In this document: piece by piece, positions 25,234-32,778 of the stretch
Layout: every line of letters starts with the position of its first letter
How positions within the stretch are numbered: position 1 is the stretch's first letter
Origin: JAUIAI01 sp963732405
GTDB taxonomy: Bacteria > Pseudomonadota > Gammaproteobacteria > Burkholderiales > Burkholderiaceae_E
Assembly: GCA_963732405.1 (NCBI GenBank)
Contig: CAVSZG010000006.1
Coordinates: 186,001 to 250,000, forward strand
Direction: 5' to 3'
Length of the DNA stretch: 64,000 nt
Program-made: the position numbers and the translations under genes
The notes under the pieces: generated by a model
What the model saw: the letters and a program-made list of their open reading frames with translations, nothing else
Told to the model about the DNA's origin: nothing
Databases searched by the model: none

Positions 25234-26199
25234 ATGCGGCTGGAGCAGCTACAACTCATGCAGACGCTGGCAAACTGCGGCAGCCTTCGGGCGGCGGCGC
25301 GGGCGTTGAGCGTCTCGCAGCCGGCGCTGACCAAGGCATTGCGTCAGCTCGAAGAGGAGTTTGGTACCTCCCTGGTCATGCGATTGCCCAAGGGCGTGCG
25401 GCTGACACCGGCGGGCACCCTGGTCGCAGCCCGGGCGGCCACGGTGGTTCGTGAGATCGATCGCGCGCGTGAGGACGTTGCCTGGCAGTTGCGGCATACC
25501 GCATCAAACGTGGCGATCAGTGTCTCGCCGGCGGCGGCCATCGCCGTGCTGCCGGGCGCATTGGCCCGGGTGCGCAGCCGCTGGCCGCAGGTCCGCGTGC
25601 AGGTGCTGGATGCGGTGTATCCGCGTGCCTTCACCATGTTGCGCGCCGGCGAGGTCGATCTCTCGGTCGGTCCATTGCCGGCCGGGGGTGCGGACCGGGA
25701 CCTGCGCGTACAGCCCCTGTTCGATGTCCAGCAGGTGCTCGTCGTGCGGCCGGGCAATCCGCTGATGCACGCGCGCACCCTGGCGGAACTGCAACATGCC
25801 GACTGGGTCGTGGCGGGCCCGACCGCCGGACCCGGCGACCCCGCCCACCTGGGATTCGACGAGCGAGGCCTGCCGAGCCCGATGGCCTGCGTAACCTGCG
25901 AATCGTTCTCCACGCTGCTGGCATTGCTGCCGAGTGTCGATGCGATCGCCATCATGCCGGAGGTGTTCCACACCGCCTACGCCGCACCGCGGGGTCTGGT
26001 GCGGCTGCCGATTCAGGACCCGCTGCCGCTCGTCACGGTGCATGCAGCCTGGCGAGCCGATTCACTGTTGTCCGCGCCGGCCAGTTATCTGCTGGATGCA
26101 CTGGAACAGGAGGCAGCGGTCTGTCGACGCGGGGCTCAGGCGAATTACCGTGTGCCCGAGAAATTGAATTCCCCCAGCGTACCGAAGGCCGAGTCCTGA
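25234..26199 (+). CDS. LysR-family transcriptional regulator
   Basis: 321 residues. MRLEQLQLMQTLANCGSLRA with ALSVSQPALTKALRQLEEEF is the LysR helix-turn-helix (about 1-60), and a periplasmic-binding-like sensor domain follows. The gene diverges from the sulfatase operon and probably controls it; the palindrome at 25195-25213 is the candidate site. The sensor's TFDVQQVLVVRPGNPL-like segment is usual for aromatic- or organic-acid-responsive members, though effector prediction is unsafe. Its last 55 bases overlap the end of the convergent gene at 26145. Confidence 0.92.
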   Translation: MRLEQLQLMQTLANCGSLRAAARALSVSQPALTKALRQLEEEFGTSLVMRLPKGVRLTPAGTLVAARAATVVREIDRAREDVAWQLRHTASNVAISVSPAAAIAVLPGALARVRSRWPQVRVQVLDAVYPRAFTMLRAGEVDLSVGPLPAGGADRDLRVQPLFDVQQVLVVRPGNPLMHARTLAELQHADWVVAGPTAGPGDPAHLGFDERGLPSPMACVTCESFSTLLALLPSVDAIAIMPEVFHTAYAAPRGLVRLPIQDPLPLVTVHAAWRADSLLSAPASYLLDALEQEAAVCRRGAQANYRVPEKLNSPSVPKAES

Positions 26200-26558
26200 A
26201 TCGACACGGTGCCGGCCATGTACAAGGTCTGGCCGACGATGTCGTCCGAGACATTGCCGGTGAACACGCGAACGGTGTTGGCGGTGCCGACGTTGTTGTG
26301 AAGCAATTGGAAACGGCCCGATTCAAAACAATACCAACCGCGTACCGGCGCATTGCCGATGGTGCCGATGAGCAGTCGGCAGGTCGGACCGCCGGCCGTG
26401 CCGGGGCCACCCTGATGGGTGATGACCAATTGGGCGATGTCGCGATTGATCTGCATCGTCCAGGTGGTGGCGGCCAAGCTGGTGGGTGGTGCCGCATGGG
26501 CCGCCGTGATCGACACAGCAGCGAATGCAATGGATGCAGTCAGTGATCGAAGGTTCAT
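26145..26558 (-). CDS. Exported hypothetical protein, 137 aa
   Basis: ATG 26558 with AGGAG upstream. MNLRSLTASIAFAAVSITAA followed by HAAPP is a clear signal peptide. The mature region contains a QLVITHQGGPGTAGGPTCRL stretch and two cysteines (about Cys77 and Cys90) that could form one disulfide, with the remainder predicted to be beta-rich (TLYMAGTVSIQDSAFG). I do not recognise a family. The 3' end overlaps the convergent LysR gene by 55 bp. It diverges from the regulator at 26695 and may belong to the peptide-export locus or be independent. Confidence 0.7.
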   Translation of the reverse strand: MNLRSLTASIAFAAVSITAAHAAPPTSLAATTWTMQINRDIAQLVITHQGGPGTAGGPTCRLLIGTIGNAPVRGWYCFESGRFQLLHNNVGTANTVRVFTGNVSDDIVGQTLYMAGTVSIQDSAFGTLGEFNFSGTR

Positions 26559-26694
26559 GAGACAGGACTCCTGGAAGTCTGGTTTGATCGATGGAGAGGG
26601 GTGAGCCTGTACTCTAATCTGGGGTATCTGGACACGACCAGTCCGATAAAATGGGGTCTCGCAATTCCGATCTTCCAGACAAACGAGGCTGCCG

Positions 26695-27753
26695 ATGGCG
26701 TTTCGAATGGCACGCCTCGATGACGTGGATGCCTGCATTGATTTGTTGCGCAGTGATGGTGGCTGGCAGGCGAGTAATCGAGTCTGGTGTGCATTGCCCG
26801 ATATTCTGCGTCAGGGCATTGCCTGCGAATCACTCATCGTTCAACTGTTCACGGCCTCGAGCGCAACGACTGCCAATGAATTGCTCGCCCTGCGGGTGAG
26901 TGGCTTCCTGAGTGAACCCTTCGTTGCGCGCTTTGCGCAAGAGCCCCTGCCCTATATCAGCGCAACCGTCTGGGAGAACTGGCTGGAAGGTCACTCCCCG
27001 CTGCTGAATCGTCGACAGATTGCCGACGCGAATGCGCTCGGCTCATTGCGCCTGGGTGTATTGCACTGGTGCGTGCGCGATCGGAATCCCGCCAGTCGGG
27101 ATACGATGGCTGTGCTGGCACAAGTGCCCAGTGCCTGGCAGGCTGCCCATGGGGGTTATCACGTTGCCGCGATCGCTTGCTACGAGGTCTATGGAGCGGC
27201 CCAGGCCGCGGTGATGAGCAACATCGGTTATCAACCCTATCGATTCTCATCCCGCTCCGAATCGATACTGGCGGGTGTGGCTGATGAACTCAGACCTGTC
27301 TGCTTTCATGCCGAGCCGACCGATGCTCGGCTGGGGGCTGCCGCCCTGATGGGCGTTTCCATCTTCCACGCGCCGCCGCCGCGCTTCAGTCTGACCCCTG
27401 CCCAGCAGAAGCTCGTGCTGGCCGCATTGCCCGGTGCCGCCGATCGGCAATTGGCCAACCTGCTGGGTATCACCTTCGACAGTGTGCGAAAGACCTGGGA
27501 GGCGTTGTATCGGCGGGTTAACGATGTTGATGCATTGCTGTTGCCGACCGCCGGGACCACGTCGGGTCATCGGGGTAGCGAGAAGCGCCGGGTCTTGCTG
27601 GATTACCTGCGTCAGCACCCGGAGGAGTTGCGACCCTATCGGCGACGCGCCGTCGCAGCCAGTGGCATGAGGCATCAGGATCGACGTGATCGCGTGATCG
27701 CCCGGCAATCTGTTCAGGCCGCGACGCCCCGAAACGACGGCATGACGCCGTAA
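26695..27753 (+). CDS. Putative regulator: GNAT-like N-terminus, LuxR-like HTH C-terminus
   Basis: 352 residues; ATG with GAGG upstream. The opening MAFRMARLDDVDACIDLL and the later GGYHVAAIACYEVYG look like an acetyltransferase (GNAT) fold, though acetyl-CoA motif A is not clear. Residues about 232-275 read FSLTPAQQKLVLAALPG, then ADRQLANLLGITFDSVRKTW, a four-helix LuxR/sigma-4-type helix-turn-helix. The tail is basic and probably disordered. Gene order (divergent from a secreted protein, convergent with the oxygenase of the peptide locus) makes it a candidate regulator of that locus. I know no named family with exactly this layout. Confidence 0.65.
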   Translation: MAFRMARLDDVDACIDLLRSDGGWQASNRVWCALPDILRQGIACESLIVQLFTASSATTANELLALRVSGFLSEPFVARFAQEPLPYISATVWENWLEGHSPLLNRRQIADANALGSLRLGVLHWCVRDRNPASRDTMAVLAQVPSAWQAAHGGYHVAAIACYEVYGAAQAAVMSNIGYQPYRFSSRSESILAGVADELRPVCFHAEPTDARLGAAALMGVSIFHAPPPRFSLTPAQQKLVLAALPGAADRQLANLLGITFDSVRKTWEALYRRVNDVDALLLPTAGTTSGHRGSEKRRVLLDYLRQHPEELRPYRRRAVAASGMRHQDRRDRVIARQSVQAATPRNDGMTP

Positions 27754-27789
27754 ATGAAAGCTCGGATTCACCACACCAGGAGGTCGCGC

Positions 27790-28434
27790 TCAATGGAATG
27801 CCGACATTGAGTCTCGGGAATCCCGCATGTACTCATTCACCGGCTGCTCGCCCCAGTAATTGACGGCCATCGACACACGACACTGGCCTTGCACGGGCGG
27901 GCGCCACATCCGGCCGATCACGCCGTGGTACAGATGCCCCGGAAACACGGCATAGCGGTTCTCATTCGGTTCGATGAAACGCATCTGGCCAGGTTGACGC
28001 GGTCGCTTCCCGTTCGGCGTCATGACCTGATCCGTGATCACGAGTTCAGCGTAGTCCACCGTGTTCAGGTAGAACACGCTGGCCCGTTCGGGGTAGCGGT
28101 ATCGGCTGGAATCGGTTTCCTTGAGGTCATGGCGATCAAAGTGGCAGGGCAGCAGCCATTGCGGCGTGGCATCCGTTCGCAGCACGCTGAACCACCACTC
28201 CACGCCGGTTACCGCGCCTGACGGCTTGGCGATGCCCGCAAGATCCTGCACCACGCGCTCAAAGGGGTTCCCGGGTGCCCGGTCCAGCGGATACCAGAAA
28301 GTCGTCCTGTAGAAGGCGAACCCCTGGGTCTGGAGCTGCTCGAAGCGGGCCAGCGGAAACGCCTCGACCAGCTCGGCGAAACGATGGGCGGCCAGTGCCC
28401 GTTCGGTCTGAGTGATCTGCTCGAATGTCGTCAT
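27790..28434 (-). CDS. Putative 2-oxoglutarate/Fe(II) oxygenase of the peptide locus
   Basis: 214 residues. The frame has an ATG directly against the AGGAG box; the ATG nine bases further (28434) has normal spacing, so I start there. LLPCHFDRHD gives His98-x-Asp100, FPGHLYHGVIG gives His167 or His170, and QCRVSMAVNYW gives Arg186. This is the iron and 2-oxoglutarate ligand pattern of prolyl-hydroxylase-like enzymes. It lies 75 bp downstream of the C39 exporter gene and is co-oriented with it, so it may hydroxylate the exported peptide or act in its maturation. No specific family name is recognised. Confidence 0.65.
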   Translation of the reverse strand: MTTFEQITQTERALAAHRFAELVEAFPLARFEQLQTQGFAFYRTTFWYPLDRAPGNPFERVVQDLAGIAKPSGAVTGVEWWFSVLRTDATPQWLLPCHFDRHDLKETDSSRYRYPERASVFYLNTVDYAELVITDQVMTPNGKRPRQPGQMRFIEPNENRYAVFPGHLYHGVIGRMWRPPVQGQCRVSMAVNYWGEQPVNEYMRDSRDSMSAFH

Positions 28435-28509
28435 GGCATGCATCTCCTGATGAAAGGAAAAGGGCTGTTCAAGTAGCCTCGCTGGCAGTGATACCGCGAA
28501 GGCACAGGC

Positions 28510-30762
28510 TCAACCCGCTGCGCGTCCGGGTCGATCTCTATCGACCGGATGCTGGCGGGGGTGCCGGCTGCTGCGGCTTGCCTGACCGCCTGCGATTTCG
28601 CGAAGGCGGTCATGGCTGGGCGCGCCGATCAATTCCGCGTCGATCGTGCCGTCTGCGAAGCGATCGATCCGGCCACTGCGCAGGGCGATGATCCGGTCCG
28701 CCGCCCGAATCGTCTCGGGCCGGTGGGCCACGATGATGCGGGTGATGCGCAGGGACTTGAGCGCATCGTTCACATGTTTTTCCCGCTCGATGTCCAGGTG
28801 GCTCGTGGCCTCGTCCAGCAACAGGATGCGCGGACGGCGATACAACGCACGCGCCAGCAATACGCGCTGCTTCTGACCACCGGACAGGCTGGTGCCCATG
28901 TCACCGATGAGTGACTCATAGCCCATGGGCATCGCGATGATGTCGTCATGGACACCGGCGGCTCGGGCGCACTTTTCAATACGCACTCTGTCCGGCGACG
29001 ACGAAAAAAAACCGATGTTCTCCGCGATCGAACCGGCCAGCAGATTGTCGTCCTGCAACACCACGCCGATCGACCGCCGGTAGTTGACCAGGCCCAGATG
29101 AGAGACGGGTTCACCGCCGATCAGCAGCTCACCCGAGGTCGGGGCCAGCAGGCTGGCCAGAATCTTCAGCAGGGTTGTTTTGCCGCAACCGGAGGGCCCC
29201 ACAATGGCGACCGACTCGCCCGCCTCGATCCGCAGGTCCACGCCGTTCAACACCCAGGCATCATGCTCACTGTAACGAAACTTGAGGTCGCGCAACTCGA
29301 TGGACGGATCGAAGCGCGTCACGGCGGCGGATCGGATGTCGTCGACTTCCGGTGAGGTCAGCGCAATATCGGCCAGTCGCTCGCCATGCAGTCTCATCAT
29401 GCGCAGATCGACACTCATATCGATGAGCGCGCTGATCCGGGTCAGGAACTGGGATTTGTACGCGACAAACGCCACCAGCATGCCGACCGAGAACTCATTG
29501 TCGAGCACCTTCATCGCTGCGAGCCACACAACCAGCACGGTCAGCAGACCCAGGACCAGTCCATTGCCCGCCTTGAGCAGCAACCGCAGCTTGGCCGCCG
29601 TCAGCTCCCGGTTCACCGTCTCAACCATCAGATTGAGCCAGCGGGCGCGGCGCCGATCCTGACCATTCATCAGCTTGATCGTGCGAATCGCGCGCAATGT
29701 CTCGAGGAAATGACTGTCGCGCTTGGCAGCCCACAGAATGCCTTCGAGCGAGGCTTCACGAAGTGGCCGGTATAGCGCCAGGCGCATGGCGCCGTAGAGC
29801 AGGCCGCCCGCCACCACGATCAGCGACAGGGTCGGGCTGATCATCATCATGATGATCACGGTGAGCACGGCGAACAGACCGTCCAGAATGCCCTCGATGA
29901 GATCGGCAGTCAGGGCACGTTGAATCTGGGTGAGTGAATCGAAGCGCGACATGATGTCGGCCAGATGGCGCGATTCGAAGAACGGGGTCGGCAGGCGTTG
30001 CAGGTGGGTGAACAGGTTGGTGCGGCCCTGAACCTTGAGCGAGGTCGACATGACCATCAGGGCCCAGCCGCGCAGGGCGCGGATCGCCACCTGCATGATG
30101 ATGACCAGCGAAAAGCCCAGGGCCAGTGTGGTGAGCAGTGTTCGGTCGGCGCTGAGCAATGCCTGGTCGATGGTCAGCTGCATGTAGAACGGAATGGTAA
30201 TGCCCAGCAGCTCGATGGCCAGGGCCATGATGAAGATCAGGCCCATCGAACGCCGCAGGCCGGTGACCCGGCCCAGGGCATCGGTCAGTCGCATCGATGG
30301 ACGGCTGGCTCGCGTGACGAACCCGGGTGCGGCCGTCAGTTCGAGTGCCACGCCGGTGAAGTGCCGGGAGAAGTCCTTCATCCGCAGGCGCCGCACGCCC
30401 ACCGCGGGATCATGCAGCGTGACCATGGATCCGTTCACGGCACATAACACCACGAAGTGATTGAGATCCCAGTGCAGCACGCAGGGCAGGCGCAACATTC
30501 CGAGTTCATTCACATCGACCCGCACCGCCCGGCTCGCCATGGCCAGACCGTTGCCGATGCGCACAAGGTCCGTCAGGCGAGCACCCTTGGTCGAGATGCC
30601 AAAGCGCTGGCGCAATTCCAGCAGATCGATATGATGGCCGTGATAACCAGCCACCATCGCCACGCAGGCCAGTCCGCACTCGGCTGATTCGGTCTGGAAA
30701 ACCATCGGAATTCGTCGGCTGAATGAGAAGTTCAGGTTTCCCAGTGCATCGACGCCGCTCAT
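28510..30762 (-). CDS. Peptidase C39-containing ABC exporter (CvaB/RaxB type)
   Basis: 750 residues combining three domains. Residues 1-130 are a C39 cysteine peptidase that cuts double-glycine leaders, with Gln23, Cys29 (ECGLAC), His102 and Asp118 all present. Residues about 165-450 hold six membrane helices. Residues about 485-720 are an ATPase with Walker A GPSGCGKTT (522-530), LSGGQ (626-630) and Walker B ILLLDEATSHLD. Such proteins export bacteriocins and other GG-leader peptides. The ATG overlaps the stop of the HlyD-like gene (ATGA). The precursor at 32410 has exactly the leader this peptidase recognises. An outer-membrane TolC partner is not in the window. Confidence 0.96.
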   Translation of the reverse strand: MSGVDALGNLNFSFSRRIPMVFQTESAECGLACVAMVAGYHGHHIDLLELRQRFGISTKGARLTDLVRIGNGLAMASRAVRVDVNELGMLRLPCVLHWDLNHFVVLCAVNGSMVTLHDPAVGVRRLRMKDFSRHFTGVALELTAAPGFVTRASRPSMRLTDALGRVTGLRRSMGLIFIMALAIELLGITIPFYMQLTIDQALLSADRTLLTTLALGFSLVIIMQVAIRALRGWALMVMSTSLKVQGRTNLFTHLQRLPTPFFESRHLADIMSRFDSLTQIQRALTADLIEGILDGLFAVLTVIIMMMISPTLSLIVVAGGLLYGAMRLALYRPLREASLEGILWAAKRDSHFLETLRAIRTIKLMNGQDRRRARWLNLMVETVNRELTAAKLRLLLKAGNGLVLGLLTVLVVWLAAMKVLDNEFSVGMLVAFVAYKSQFLTRISALIDMSVDLRMMRLHGERLADIALTSPEVDDIRSAAVTRFDPSIELRDLKFRYSEHDAWVLNGVDLRIEAGESVAIVGPSGCGKTTLLKILASLLAPTSGELLIGGEPVSHLGLVNYRRSIGVVLQDDNLLAGSIAENIGFFSSSPDRVRIEKCARAAGVHDDIIAMPMGYESLIGDMGTSLSGGQKQRVLLARALYRRPRILLLDEATSHLDIEREKHVNDALKSLRITRIIVAHRPETIRAADRIIALRSGRIDRFADGTIDAELIGAPSHDRLREIAGGQASRSSRHPRQHPVDRDRPGRAAG

Positions 30763-32033
30763 AGACGTCCCGTGAGTGAATAAAGGGGATCAAGAATCCA
30801 TTCGTACAGACGGCGCTTTTCCATCAGAACATCGGCCTCCAGTCGCATCCCGGGCTGCAGCGAATACTGTTCGCCGTAGGCCAGCACCGTCTGACGGCTC
30901 AGTGCCACGTCGATGCGGTAGACCGGCTCGGTCGTGCCGAACATCTCACCCAGGCCGTTGAGTTCGCGCGGCAGGTCTGCCGGGCTCACGCCGGCCCGTG
31001 AGACCGACCTGATCGTGCCGCTGTGGTGTCCGAATTTCTGGTACGGAAAGGCTGCATAACGAAGCTGAACGGCCTGGCCCTCCTTGATGAAACCGATCGC
31101 GCGGCTGGGGCTGAACATTTGAGCCTCGAGGCGGCTGTCGGTCGGCATGATGGTCAGCAAGGGAATTGACGGATTTGCCGCGCTGCCGTTTTCAGCCTGC
31201 AGGGACGTGACAACGCCGGCCTGAGGGGCGGTCAACACGACACTGCTTCGAGAGGCCGTGAGCGCCTGCTCTTCGTCGATCTGCGAGATGGTACGTTCCA
31301 GAGTCGAAATCGTACTGGCGGCTCGCAAGGGCAGTTCATCAGCCTCGGCACGCAGCGTCACGAGCTCCCGACGACGTTCGGCCTGCTCGCGATTCAAGGT
31401 GGCGACCCGTCCGCGTTGTTCCAGGGCCAGCTCCTGTTGCTGCTGAACCTGGGCCAGGGAGACGAAGCCCTGTCCTTGCAGCGTCGTCAGGCGGCGAGCG
31501 GCACCCTCGGCAAGTCGCGCTCGGGAGGCCTGGACCGATGCCTCACTGCCGAGTTGTTCGATCTCGTTGGCGATGGCGGCGATTCGTTTGTCCAGTGCCT
31601 CACGTTGCTGCTTCATCAGCGCCTGTTGTTGCCGTATCTCGGCTTGCAGACTTTGTCGTCTGGTTCCAAGCAGCCGCCCGATCTCCGCCTGGGTGGCACC
31701 AAGGGCTGCACTTTCCACTTCCGTCGAGATGGTCAGCAAGCGATCGCCGGCCGACACCCGGGTGCCCTCGCTGACCTGCAGATCGGTCACGGTACCGGCA
31801 ATCGACGTAAAGACGCGCGTCATACCTTTTTCGGGGATGAGCCATCCGTTTACCCGGACTTTGTTCGTGAAGCTGCCGAACACCACGAGCGCAACCAGCG
31901 CACACACGACGACGGCGGCGAGCCCGCCGGCCCACCGCATCGACGGCGATGTGGTGAGCATGACCACGCCGAGCCAGTCGGCGCGCTGGGCCGCGAGCAC
32001 TTCGGGCCGATACAGGGATTGAGTCTTCTCCAT
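30759..32033 (-). CDS. HlyD/CvaA-family periplasmic adaptor
   Basis: 424 residues. One membrane helix near 35-55 is followed by a beta-barrel/lipoyl half (GTVTDLQVSEGTRVSAGDRL), a long coiled coil (about 105-250, rich in Gln/Glu/Arg) and the returning lipoyl and barrel strands (APQAGVVTSLQAENG, AVQLRYAAFPYQKFG). These membrane-fusion proteins bridge a peptide ABC exporter to TolC. It is first in the operon, four bases overlapping the C39 ABC gene. The upstream 376 bp are shared with the divergent glycine-rich precursor, so both are likely controlled together. Confidence 0.94.
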   Translation of the reverse strand: MEKTQSLYRPEVLAAQRADWLGVVMLTTSPSMRWAGGLAAVVVCALVALVVFGSFTNKVRVNGWLIPEKGMTRVFTSIAGTVTDLQVSEGTRVSAGDRLLTISTEVESAALGATQAEIGRLLGTRRQSLQAEIRQQQALMKQQREALDKRIAAIANEIEQLGSEASVQASRARLAEGAARRLTTLQGQGFVSLAQVQQQQELALEQRGRVATLNREQAERRRELVTLRAEADELPLRAASTISTLERTISQIDEEQALTASRSSVVLTAPQAGVVTSLQAENGSAANPSIPLLTIMPTDSRLEAQMFSPSRAIGFIKEGQAVQLRYAAFPYQKFGHHSGTIRSVSRAGVSPADLPRELNGLGEMFGTTEPVYRIDVALSRQTVLAYGEQYSLQPGMRLEADVLMEKRRLYEWILDPLYSLTGRL

Positions 32034-32097
32034 GCGTCTTGTTCGAATACAGCGATGCCATCAAGTATGGACGATGTTTTTGTTTGGCACTCACCTG

Positions 32098-32122
32098 ATC
32101 GAGTTTCATTGACTAACTCGAT
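32098..32122. promoter_or_regulatory. Perfect 8-bp inverted repeat, candidate operator
   Basis: ATCGAGTT, nine-base spacer, AACTCGAT. It is located 65 bp upstream of the HlyD start, in the divergent region. It could bind a dimeric regulator controlling the exporter operon; no T-run follows, so it is not a terminator. Confidence 0.4.
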
Positions 32123-32371
32123 TGGGGAAGCGATTACTCCTTGTTCGGACGACGCTACCGCATTGAGGTCAGCGTTTCGGCAAACCAAGTTGCGTCGATC
32201 AGCTTTACTCGTAGACGACGCAACGGTGATTCAGAAAGATTCATGATTCACCGAGTCAACAGGCCGCCATGATTGTTTATGATGAATCGCGCCTCAGAAC
32301 AGTGTGATGCTTCGCTCGGTATGGCACGGGTTCGGCGTCACAGGAAGGCTGTTGGCGTGCTAGGAAAAAAT

Positions 32372-32390
32372 GGATTCAACTCCCGAATCC
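32372..32390. promoter_or_regulatory. 6-bp inverted repeat ahead of the precursor ribosome site
   Basis: GGATTC-AACTCCC-GAATCC ends 19 bp before the precursor ATG. In the mRNA it would form a small hairpin in the leader, close to the GGAGA ribosome site, so it could influence translation. Short enough to be chance. Confidence 0.3.
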
Positions 32391-32409
32391 AATAACTCTG
32401 GAGAAAATC

Positions 32410-32664
32410 ATGAGAGTACTCACTGTTGAAGAAATGAAGGAAGTGGCCGGCGGTACATGGTCCTACGGTGGCAGCTGCGGTGGCGGCGGCGGCGGTGGTG
32501 GTGGCGGCAGTGGTGGTGGCGGCAGTGGTGGCGGCAGTGGTGGTGGTGGCGGCAAGGGTGGCGGCAGCGGTGGTGGCAGCGGTGGTGGCGGCGGCAGCGG
32601 TGGCGGCAGCGGTGGTGGCTACGGCGGCGGCAGCGGTGGTGGCGGCAAGGGCGGTAGCAGCTAA
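32410..32664 (+). CDS. Double-glycine-leader glycine-rich secreted peptide precursor (bacteriocin-like)
   Basis: 84 residues; ATG after GGAGA. The first 15 residues, MRVLTVEEMKEVAGG, match the class II bacteriocin leader consensus position by position (Leu-12, Thr-11, Glu-8, Met-7, Val-4, Gly-2, Gly-1). The predicted 69-residue core is 50 Gly, 12 Ser, 2 Lys, 2 Tyr and one each of Thr, Trp and Cys. It begins TWSYGGSC and continues as Gly3-5 blocks separated by single Ser, Lys or Tyr. The divergent C39 exporter and HlyD adaptor supply processing and export. Gly-rich microcins such as MccB17 are a loose comparison, but here only one Cys is present and no cyclodehydratase genes are seen. Function (toxin, signal or structural peptide) is open. 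Confidence 0.85.
   Translation: MRVLTVEEMKEVAGGTWSYGGSCGGGGGGGGGGSGGGGSGGGSGGGGGKGGGSGGGSGGGGGSGGGSGGGYGGGSGGGGKGGSS
32476..32655 (+). repeat. GGN trinucleotide-type low-complexity repeat inside the precursor gene
   Basis: Almost uninterrupted GGT/GGC glycine codons with AGC/AGT serine codons every three to five units. The synonymous mix (GGT and GGC alternate irregularly) means the DNA is not a pure trinucleotide tract, so selection on the protein rather than slippage alone is suggested. Such tracts are prone to length change between strains and to assembly error. Confidence 0.8.
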
Positions 32665-32729
32665 GCCACCTATTGATGGGTCACGCACCCCGGTTGATGC
32701 GGTCAATCTGAACTGATTGCCATCAACCA

Positions 32730-32770
32730 CGGCCGACCGGCAGATCATTGAACGATCTGCCGGTCGGCCG
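32730..32770 (+). terminator. Perfect 17-bp hairpin, intrinsic terminator
   Basis: A stem of 17 perfectly paired bases (32730-32746 with 32754-32770) around the 7-base loop ATTGAAC, followed by AACTGTTTT. It lies between the glycine-rich precursor and the convergent 315-aa gene. The T-run favours terminating rightward transcription; the stem could serve both directions. Confidence 0.8.
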
Positions 32771-32778
32771 AACTGTTT

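Larger units (their letters stand above)
32034..32409. promoter_or_regulatory. Divergent intergenic region, HlyD exporter operon / glycine-rich precursor
   Basis: 376 bp without a supported gene, visibly more AT-rich than the neighbours. It contains a perfect 8-bp inverted repeat (32098-32122) and a 6-bp inverted repeat just before the precursor ribosome site (32372-32390). A 63-codon open stretch on the plus strand (32055-32246) has no ribosome site and was rejected. Confidence 0.5.

Noticed and set aside
32055..32246. 63-codon plus-strand ORF between the HlyD gene and the precursor
   Set aside because: No ribosome site, no recognisable motif; lies in the divergent promoter region.
32476..32655. 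CRISPR-like array or satellite DNA
   Set aside because: Irregular units coding a continuous protein; no regular repeat-spacer structure. No CRISPR, tRNA, rRNA or insertion sequence found elsewhere in the window.
32410..32664. Microcin B17-type thiazole/oxazole peptide
   Set aside because: Gly-rich core is similar in appearance, but only one Cys is present and no cyclodehydratase or dehydrogenase genes are nearby; leader is of the C39/GG type instead.
32338..32748. Poly-Ala/Thr minus-strand frame and Arg/Trp- or Ala/Val-rich plus-strand frames over the glycine tract
   Set aside because: Products of reading the GGN repeat out of frame; only the 32410 frame has a leader, ribosome site and matching exporter.
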